From Candidatus Cloacimonas sp. SDB (GTDB lineage: Bacteria > Cloacimonadota > Cloacimonadia > Cloacimonadales > TCS61), in NCBI GenBank assembly GCA_001412425.1, contig LKUH01000461.1:1-13596 (forward strand): a stretch of 13,596 bases of DNA, given 5' to 3'. The notes under the pieces are model-generated. The model did not search any database. It was not told the DNA's origin and saw only the letters and a program-made list of their open reading frames with translations. The translations under genes were made by a program, and so were the position numbers. Position 1 is the first letter of the stretch. The number at the start of each line of letters is the position of its first letter. Positions 9,201-13,596 of this stretch are shown here, piece by piece.

Positions 9201-12200
9201 TGTTCATTATAATCTGTTATTGCGGCGGGAGAAAAGCTGACGTTGTAAGTTAAAGAACTGCCAGGCGCAATATTATCAACCCGAGCCGACTCTATAGTAA
9301 ACACCGGATTGGAAGTAGTAATAGACTGGATCTGTAAAGCTACAGGGGCTGAAGCAGGATTTGATATGATCAAAGGCAATACAGCAGTCTGACCTACCTG
9401 CCAGGCACCGAAATCCAGTGAGCCTGCAGACAATTCAATAGTTGGAGCAGGTTCGTGTACTTTGACATCATCCATGTAATAACCGGGGCGAACAACAGAA
9501 TCCGCTCCGAAAGTCCATTTTATCCAAACGACATTACCAATATAAGCAGTAAGATCGAAACTAACCTTATGCCAGCCCAGGGCGCTGCCATCACCACTCC
9601 AGCCAGGTTCATTCAGATTCACATCATCGAGATAATATACACTTGTGTGAGTATATCCGCTGGTTGGGGTAATCAACTGCCATGTAGTTCCATAATCTGT
9701 TGATACTTTGACATTAACACCATCATAATTGTTTTCGAAATTATACCAATGGTAATAATTCAGAATAGGTTCCACTGCTGTGGTGAGGTCAATGTAAGGT
9801 GAATACAGGAAACCTTGACCTGTATAAGTGTAATTCCCATCTAATACGGTTGCCCAGCAGTTTTCACCTGAGAAAGCCACGGCAGGACCGGAAGTGGGTG
9901 TTCCGTATTCCCAGCAGTCATTATTGCCGGCATGGATATAGCCGCCAGCGTCAGCTTCGAAATTCTCGTAATAAGGGATGCCAACCGTTGCCTGCATGGT
10001 ATTGAAAGTTACTGGTCCTGACCATTCAGTTAATTCTCTGCTCCTGCTTTCACCACAATCGGCTTGAACATAAAAATCATAAGTTGTTCCCGGAGTTAAA
10101 CCTGTCACCTCGTAAGGATTTTCCAATATTTCTGTAAAAGCCAACTCCTCTTCGCCCGAACCAGGATTAAATCCCGGATAACCTAATTCAATATTCCAGG
10201 ATTCTGCACTTCCGTACTGAGTCCAGCCCAATGTTGCAGAATTCTGAGTGAAATTTTCAGCATATAACAGCATTGGCGGCACACAGGAAGGTAATTCTTC
10301 CCAGAGTATATCATCAATATAATTATAATCGTAAGTACCATCCATGGCATGCTTGAAAGCTATATGATTGTCAGTTCCGCTTAAAACAACCATGTATTCC
10401 TGGTACGTAGAATTTATTTCAACTGTTTCAACAGTTGTGAAAGTTGCAGGATCTGCAGGATCAGTTATTGTCCCCACCAATAGATTCTGTACTCCGGAGG
10501 AACATTTAGCCCAGAATTTTACCCAGGTTCCTTCTGAATCATGTGTACTTTCTGGTGAAATTAAAATTAAATTTCCTGTAGTAGCATAAGAATTATACAT
10601 ATAGAAGCAATTAGGTACTGAATAAGAACTAGAGTTATAGGTTTTAACAATTGCATAACTGTTTCCTGTATCATTTATCTGGGACCAGCAGGCAGGAAGC
10701 TCGGGTGGTGTTACACCATCAGCATCTTCAAACATGGGAAGAGCAACCGCCTCGCAGGCTGTTGTAAACGTAGCCGGTCCAGACCAGGGACTGGTTTCTC
10801 TGGCACCACAATCAGCACGTACGTACCAGTCGTAAGTTGTAGAAGCTGTTCCACCTAACCAAGTATAGGGATTATCTCCAGTACCAACTACAGTGGGGGT
10901 AGTACCTGCTTCTGGAGCTGGGTCACCAGTTGGAACAATATACAGGTCAAAAAGACTTGCTGTACTGGTCCAACTCAGATCTGCACCAATAGTAGTAATA
11001 TTGCTTTGCACTAAATCCGTGGGTACTGGGCATGAGGGTGCTATTTCTACTGAAATATCATCAATATATACGCTGTAACCATTGTCATCAATCATTCTAA
11101 ATGCAATGTATTTTACTCCAGAATAGGCGGAAAGGTCTATTGTAATTTCCTCATATGTACCAGGCATATTGGTACCAGCTATAAAATACGCCAAATCAGT
11201 TGTAAAGGAACCTGCAGCTGAATTATCATCTCCAATCTGTATTTTTAGATCTGTTCCTGACAATGTTGATCCATCCAGCCAGAACTTCAATATATAATCA
11301 TCAGCACTAAGATCCAAACCAGGTGTAATTAATAAATGTTCACCACCTGCTGAAGTCCAAGGTCCTCTGGCGCAGTAACTACCAGTATGTGTTGAAAAAC
11401 TATATCTCTCCCAAGTATTTGTACCGCTAACAGTAATTTGTTTCCAACAGGGAGGTGCAGCTGGATCACCTATCCAAGTATCAACTTCAAAGCCCTCTTC
11501 CCAGGGGAAAGTAGATATCTCACCACATTCTGTAAAGAAAGACCAGATAGGACCCATGATATATTCTCTATTACTGTTGTAAACAACAATCTGCCATTCG
11601 TAAGAAGTGGAATATGCAATGCCACTATACGAGTAACTACCGCTTGAACCGGCAGTTTCTCCGCTTACAACCCTTTCAAGATCACCTGCGGGACCAAACC
11701 ATAAATCATAAGTTTCAGAATTTGCTCCGAAATCCCAGGTCAATGATCCTGAAATGGGAACTTCAAATGCCAAATCGGATGGAGTAGGATTGGAGGGTTC
11801 ATCAGGTGGATTTGCTTCTACAACTTTATGTAATCTAATATTTGGAGCTCTATAAGTTAGCGTACCTGAAGTTGTAGGAAATGTTGAATCTTGATATTTA
11901 TAAATAGCCCGATTGGATTGACTAGTGTAATAGAAGTAGGGATACCCCGATGAATAGGATCCATCCTGGTTTTGATAATATATGACCAGATTATCTACGC
12001 CATTATAATTAAAGGAAGTATCAAGTTGTATATCATGCCATCCAGAACCATTCCATGTAATTGGTCCATCGTAAACCAATGTGTATGTAGAATTATCTTC
12101 ATAAGCACCGCTAGTAAATGTACTGTCACTTGTATGTTTCATATATATCTTCTGATTAATTGTTTCGTAATTACTTGGAGAACTACTAACATTGTAAGAT

Positions 12201-12991
12201 AGTGTACCAATATTCATTGCTGCACCAATCTCAGATTGAAGATAGATAACCCTTGACCAACCATAATCATAATTTCCATAAAATGGAATATAATAATTGG
12301 TTGTTGTGCCAGCACCTATTTCAATATAAGGTTGGATTGGTTCAACAACTGCTTCCATCAAAAATTCTACTCCCAAACCCCAATCATCAACCATATAGCC
12401 CCAAGAACCACTCCAAAACTCTCCAGAACGGTTCACACCTGAAGCAAGATCAGAGTCATCTGAAAGGCACGAAATCATATCTGTTGGATATATACCATCA
12501 TCAACAGAATAGGTAATAAAAAAATCATCACCTTCCGAAAAGGACAAACCTAGAGAAGAAAGATCAAAAGAATTAACATATAAATCTACGGTAGTTCCAA
12601 TATTCATATTGGCTAAAGGAATTGATAAGCTGCCCAATTCCGTATTTGGTGTCTCTGCAATTGAATCGTAAACATGAATCGTTATACCCGTTGGATTTCC
12701 AACGTATTGATAAAACGCTGCATTATAAGTAGTTAGGTTACAATCAAAAGGTGCTGTATATCTAACTCCAAATTCATCATCACCATATTGATCCGGACAA
12801 ATCCAGTAATAATAAGTTGCGGAGGGTGGACTATAATAAAATAAATAATAATCCGTTCTGTCTTGATTCCATGTGCTTAAATCTAAGTTAATAAGATCAA
12901 CTTTATTAAGTTCTGCATTCTGTTTTGAAGCTGACCATAGTGAAAAAAAAGTGAAACAAAAAATGAAACTTACCAAAATAATCTTTCTCAT
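3266..12991 (-). CDS. Giant secreted adhesin-like protein with T9SS sorting domain, 3241 aa
   Basis: Signal peptide at residues 1-20 (MRKIILVSFIFCFTFFSLWS). Then, approximately: two beta-rich domains (40-217, 218-394); Fn3 (395-490); MAM/choice-of-anchor-J-like (490-652); Fn3 (655-748); J-like (750-902); Fn3 with ADCG (903-1000); MAM-like (1003-1180); ASH (1182-1289); a second ASH (1290-1562) apparently interrupted by a J-like domain (1395-1547); a nidogen-like beta domain (1565-1775); about eleven cadherin-like repeats of roughly 100 residues (1780-2895), many joined by VNDxP linkers with DxDxD-type calcium motifs; a glutamine-amidotransferase-like fold (2900-3130); and the sorting domain from LLGNYPNPFNPETN (3153-3241) ending KKMILLK. 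The sorting domain implies export to the periplasm by Sec, then across the outer membrane by T9SS. No intact catalytic site is evident; a calcium-stiffened adhesin is the likely role (inference). It is a single-gene unit, with its own terminator. Confidence 0.95.
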   Translation of the reverse strand: MRKIILVSFIFCFTFFSLWSASKQNAELNKVDLINLDLSTWNQDRTDYYLFYYSPPSATYYYWICPDQYGDDEFGVRYTAPFDCNLTTYNAAFYQYVGNPTGITIHVYDSIAETPNTELGSLSIPLANMNIGTTVDLYVNSFDLSSLGLSFSEGDDFFITYSVDDGIYPTDMISCLSDDSDLASGVNRSGEFWSGSWGYMVDDWGLGVEFLMEAVVEPIQPYIEIGAGTTTNYYIPFYGNYDYGWSRVIYLQSEIGAAMNIGTLSYNVSSSPSNYETINQKIYMKHTSDSTFTSGAYEDNSTYTLVYDGPITWNGSGWHDIQLDTSFNYNGVDNLVIYYQNQDGSYSSGYPYFYYTSQSNRAIYKYQDSTFPTTSGTLTYRAPNIRLHKVVEANPPDEPSNPTPSDLAFEVPISGSLTWDFGANSETYDLWFGPAGDLERVVSGETAGSSGSYSYSGIAYSTSYEWQIVVYNSNREYIMGPIWSFFTECGEISTFPWEEGFEVDTWIGDPAAPPCWKQITVSGTNTWERYSFSTHTGSYCARGPWTSAGGEHLLITPGLDLSADDYILKFWLDGSTLSGTDLKIQIGDDNSAAGSFTTDLAYFIAGTNMPGTYEEITIDLSAYSGVKYIAFRMIDDNGYSVYIDDISVEIAPSCPVPTDLVQSNITTIGADLSWTSTASLFDLYIVPTGDPAPEAGTTPTVVGTGDNPYTWLGGTASTTYDWYVRADCGARETSPWSGPATFTTACEAVALPMFEDADGVTPPELPACWSQINDTGNSYAIVKTYNSSSYSVPNCFYMYNSYATTGNLILISPESTHDSEGTWVKFWAKCSSGVQNLLVGTITDPADPATFTTVETVEINSTYQEYMVVLSGTDNHIAFKHAMDGTYDYNYIDDILWEELPSCVPPMLLYAENFTQNSATLGWTQYGSAESWNIELGYPGFNPGSGEEELAFTEILENPYEVTGLTPGTTYDFYVQADCGESRSRELTEWSGPVTFNTMQATVGIPYYENFEADAGGYIHAGNNDCWEYGTPTSGPAVAFSGENCWATVLDGNYTYTGQGFLYSPYIDLTTAVEPILNYYHWYNFENNYDGVNVKVSTDYGTTWQLITPTSGYTHTSVYYLDDVNLNEPGWSGDGSALGWHKVSFDLTAYIGNVVWIKWTFGADSVVRPGYYMDDVKVHEPAPTIELSAGSLDFGAWQVGQTAVLPLIISNPASAPVALQIQSITTSNPVFTIESARVDNIAPGSSLTYNVSFSPAAITDYNEHITIVSNDPFTLPPFGNGLTVPLTGSGIEPYSILGDLPSNVDLYIPASTTGGIDIEITNEGVAPLDLYDIQMLTREFVVTPNEILDIPFEGSEMINLSYIAGADNNIEEGTIGFTTNEPPLPPGEYFNVWPPPGWDLTGGSHNWLQMLYDSNYSARANFWSWSYGSDAYLTSPAVDLTGISSAELVFKWSHKYHTSYPNDALTVLISNDGSSWTQVWYETGSTFDSNDGAGNTVPGSFTEETISIPGSFLGGDFYIQFYAYSGWGPDLFIDDVRIESDSRDLLNPEPWTYNIPVTAYTVEPYDLSDPESGYRVLNELAGSGSRETDVPEYNWYDNIAPENFVPNTVDPVELEHNFKYFDQDIISLNIYNNGATAWPILLLNTDSEARTKNIEHTVSANQPEQEIKKPGVPIAVEGHPRADNEIYMQGIIWTYTEAYFTSDEEKTVVTFYYPGLLEVQIVLYASGQVNFQWKHFDTFLWFNYASSFWGAGLYGGIDPADYAVVFDDEDWVYPNYSPESAVGFYPGFDDTALLPEEIIFNEDTVYYLDVSQYIPTGGEVLNIEMTDSEHITTVLDGNIIEFHPDLNFYDEAGEILGYTISAPVRSTGEILAKVLPVNDPPVVINPLEDLELPEDFEPPHVIDLSNVFEDVDSDLAFSLTVDDPSKVDAEIVGTDLVLTSILNEFTTTPILITLTAEEILRGADVGKTNVSLNTKSGANTRAAVTSSFYLTITPVNDAPIVIAPIADKSIPEDTSTQVDLNEVFFDVDGDVLTFDYQLETDSHFDATLVGGVLTITPEADWNGSETVIVTADDGVTERNTGIANLSARSRDTVQDEFLVEVTYVNDAPVVVTPIADFAMDEDTEDSSIDLNTVFDDVDIIYSDELTYSVSGNTHMAVDIVDGIVTLVPEADWNGPQILTFRATDTYFAYVEDVVNVQVLPVNDAPTINLPDSFDFNEGGTLVVNFNQYVNDIDGDVLTLTVEGNEDVTVSIVNLQVTFGTAYPQYFGAETFTFTVDDGGGEEAARYVASDDVVVNVHYVNDAPVYVGPVYVNQPEDFGTHTIGDLDDMFTDADPPENTNMTYEIVSFNTSQINALIDVDNNLIIESVQDAFGLSNLRVRATDNDSYVGRASKSTIADIQIDITPINDPPELFDLPEDILMASNDNYILNLSSNWSDVDDPNPVMTVTSPEGFVTVTKLEGYNYRFRINSSGLSDVSDYITVTLDDGNENGVVSEDILVTITASEPPYITFLIPNLEYLEDFALTEVVDLDQCFADPENDPLSYAVEVLTEVDEVDVITAELDEENIFWLESNIENWNGVAQVRVDCWDIAQRVVVSQYVDVYATPVNDLPVVGEIADVVLDEDFGSYEVIDLTELFTDVDDEVLHYQTWATPAGVVNPVIEDNYLSLNSIDDQYGITVVTVRARDNNNPIVWISTSFLVTVNNIYDYPTFRNTIYDGMELYVDLSGETFDLSQYIETYNENNVIPLGFQLVGDIPYYEVELTDGTLWSLDVYPIGHQWAYPNQDCVLMLESPSREGESVTVTFITNMSPYPTDELPDQLLNIDEGFSYDLDNYFADPQGYDLDYTVIYNADALVINQSGSLISTGAILNTDIGSVTIVASNGTRASCSQTFELITMNDVNFDLLVVDQDLSTSNLYQTVPEALDDCGIIDYDYYYYWNNPSGLTAEYLMDYDMILWFTGYNWSSNTTLSVTDEENLAAFVDNGGWLYLNSADYLWDKFVLSRDNKPELRQGPELALSDTTFAYNYLGLRYLIHDYWPGNADIPVFGNSGSFLANFWTILDYDGLWLYQDYLQEHVGIDLMSSELEDGTPGANAIMYGNTLFSTVPFFGYGTHDILVDYLSYVLSYYNEMTGGVGRGLSGNIEEDDDVVPAHTELLGNYPNPFNPETNIFFTLAEGSEVELTIYNIKGQMIRTLTEGTYGMGQHSVQWDGKDESGTAVTSGVYFYKITAGSYNSMKKMILLK

Positions 12992-12997
12992 AACACA

Positions 12998-13004
12998 CTC
13001 CTTT
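12998..13004 (-). promoter_or_regulatory. Ribosome binding site of the giant gene
   Basis: Minus-strand AAAGGAG lies six bases before the ATG at 12991, and the signal peptide begins right after that ATG. Together they fix the start. Confidence 0.8.
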
Positions 13005-13011
13005 AATTTCT

Positions 13012-13155
13012 TTAATTTTTTCTTATTTTGTTGTTAATAACTCTAAAATCAATAAAAATACTCTGAGATCCTTCCCTTGGCAGAACAGGAAGAATACTAC
13101 TTTTATCCTTATATTCTAAATACTTACGAGTAGAACTAGATATATGATTATTCAT
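13012..13155 (-). CDS. Doubtful 47-codon leader ORF upstream of the giant gene
   Basis: ATG at 13155 opens a frame of 47 codons (begins MNNHISSSTRKYLEYKDK, ends NNKIRKN) that stops at 13012, 20 bases before the giant gene's ATG. No Shine-Dalgarno is visible. The candidate promoter's -10-like box ends only four bases before this ATG, so any transcript would be leaderless here or would start inside the ORF. The product is basic, has no signal peptide and matches nothing I know. In DNA this AT-rich an open frame of this length could be chance; I rate it more likely non-coding leader than gene. Confidence 0.15.
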   Translation of the reverse strand: MNNHISSSTRKYLEYKDKSSILPVLPREGSQSIFIDFRVINNKIRKN

Positions 13156-13159
13156 TACT

Positions 13160-13192
13160 TTCAAAACTTAGTTTTAGAAATTTTGTTGTCAA
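13160..13192 (-). promoter_or_regulatory. Candidate promoter of the giant gene
   Basis: On the minus strand TTGACA (13187-13192), 16 bases, then TAAGTTTTGAA (13160-13170) followed by AGTA. This mirrors the candidate promoter at 3043-3074 (TTGACA, 15 bases, TAAGATTTGAA, GTA). A 13-bp palindrome, AAAACT-T-AGTTTT (13163-13175), overlaps the -10-like box and could be an operator. The implied leader is about 160 nt. Confidence 0.45.
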
Positions 13193-13327
13193 TTGATTTT
13201 ATAAGCTGCGAGGAAGATTCTGGCAGTAAATTTTTCTGGTGCTTTCAATTCTTTTGTGCAGTGGAATTTTTTAATTACTACAGCAGCAGTAAATTAGCTG
13301 GTTTATGTTTATAGTAATTTTTTTTTA
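13193..13327. other. AT-rich intergenic stretch with no recognisable feature
   Basis: I see no gene, RNA gene or terminator here. A run of nine T (13318-13326) is flanked by AGTAA and an overlapping TTACT, which is too weak to call a terminator. Confidence 0.5.
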
Positions 13328-13527
13328 CTGCTCGTTGCTAAATTCTTACTTTCTATTTACTTCTCGTTGCTGAACTTTTACTGTCCTCCCTGCTCGTTGC
13401 TGAACTCATACTGTTCTCTCTGCTCGTTGCTGAACTCATACTGTTCTCTCTGCTCGTTGCTGAACTCTTCTTCCTTCCCCTGCTCGTTGCTGAACTTTTA
13501 CTGTCCCCCTGCTCGTTGCTAAACTCC
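13328..13527. repeat. Tandem array, seven copies, period about 30 bp
   Basis: The core CTCGTTGCT recurs at 13331, 13363, 13393, 13423, 13453, 13483 and 13512 (steps 32, 30, 30, 30, 30, 29). The fuller core is CTGCTCGTTGCTRAACTC. The copies at 13421-13450 and 13391-13420 are identical. The remaining 12 or so bases per unit are pyrimidine-rich on the plus strand and vary. The last copy, at the right end, is also the left arm of the hairpin at 13514-13539. Units degrade leftward, with AAATTC in place of AACTC in the leftmost copy. Confidence 0.92.
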
Positions 13528-13539
13528 CGTTTAGCAACG
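13514..13539. repeat. Palindromic hairpin element 1
   Basis: Perfect 11-bp inverted repeat CGTTGCTAAAC / GTTTAGCAACG around the loop TCCC (plus strand). No U-tract follows on either strand, so it is not a typical terminator. Its inner stem and loop match hairpin element 2 read on the other strand. Confidence 0.88.
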
Positions 13540-13547
13540 GTTAGGAA

Positions 13548-13573
13548 GGTGGCTAAACAGGAGTTTAGCCACC
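13548..13573. repeat. Palindromic hairpin element 2, inverted relative to element 1
   Basis: Perfect 11-bp inverted repeat GGTGGCTAAAC / GTTTAGCCACC around the loop AGGA on the plus strand, which is TCCT on the minus strand. The inner 7-bp stem GCTAAAC/GTTTAGC equals that of element 1, and two of the four outer pairs differ from it by compensated changes. It is eight bases from element 1 and likewise has no U-tract. Confidence 0.88.
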
Positions 13574-13586
13574 AGCATTATGCGGA

Positions 13587-13596
13587 GGAGTTTAGC
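13587..13596. repeat. Partial third copy of the palindromic motif, cut by the window edge
   Basis: GGAGTTTAGC repeats the loop-plus-right-arm of element 2 (13561-13570). No matching GCTAAAC lies directly before it, so it is a half element or continues beyond the window. Confidence 0.5.

Noticed and set aside
3383..12516. Plus-strand ORFs of 60-90 codons, and the 86-codon minus-strand ORF at 8320-8580, inside the giant gene
   Set aside because: All are shadows of the intact 3241-codon frame, with low-complexity or shuffled-looking translations.
13328..13527. CRISPR array
   Set aside because: The regular 30-bp step looks tempting, but the shared core is about 15-18 bp and the variable part only about 12 bp, the variable parts resemble one another, and no cas gene is visible.
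13514..13573. Integron attC sites
   Set aside because: GCTAAAC and GTTTAGC do not fit the RYYYAAC / GTTRRRY core consensus (the fourth base is wrong in both), and no integrase or cassette structure is present.
13514..13573. Transcription terminators of a gene beyond the right edge
   Set aside because: The stems are strong, but neither is followed by a U-run on either strand.
13342..13596. Plus-strand open frame through the tandem repeats (decapeptide LVAELILFSL)
   Set aside because: The frame is stop-free to the window edge but has no ATG or Shine-Dalgarno; the 30-bp period being a multiple of three explains the lack of stops. The minus-strand frame through the repeats (EFSNEQREQY) meets TAA within the array.

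Overview
The window comes from an AT-rich bacterium that builds very large, multidomain exported proteins. The main protein ends in a type IX secretion (T9SS) C-terminal sorting domain with the hallmark NYPNPFNPET motif. That places the source in the Fibrobacteres-Chlorobi-Bacteroidetes (FCB) group. The giant protein's mix of Fn3, MAM-like, ASH, cadherin-like and sorting domains makes Candidatus Cloacimonadota my best guess, but this is inference; Marinimicrobia or Ignavibacteria cannot be excluded. Every credible gene is on the minus strand, so transcription runs from high to low coordinates.

Layout, in the direction of transcription. 13193-13596 has no credible gene. It holds two perfect 11-bp-stem hairpins of one palindromic family, with loops in opposite orientation, then a 30-bp-period tandem array of seven copies that looks like amplification of one hairpin arm. 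13160-13192 is a candidate promoter, followed by a leader of about 160 nt that contains a doubtful 47-codon ORF. 3266-12991 encodes an intact 3241-residue secreted, probably surface-attached adhesin-like protein. A rho-independent terminator at 3165-3206 closes that unit. A second candidate promoter (3043-3074) has almost the same -10-like element as the first. It precedes a two-gene unit: a 244-residue exported protein made of two copies of an unrecognised domain, and, overlapping it by 4 nt (ATGA), an exported modular protein of which 752 residues lie in the window before it runs off the left edge.

All three products start with signal peptides, and two are long strings of beta-sandwich modules (Fn3, MAM-like, ASH, cadherin-like, PKD-like, carboxypeptidase-regulatory-like). 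The picture is of a surface or secreted adhesion/matrix locus. No catalytic enzyme, RNA gene, CRISPR array or transposase gene is visible. The least explained parts are the hairpin/tandem-repeat block at the right end, the shared promoter motif, and the duplicated 244-residue protein.
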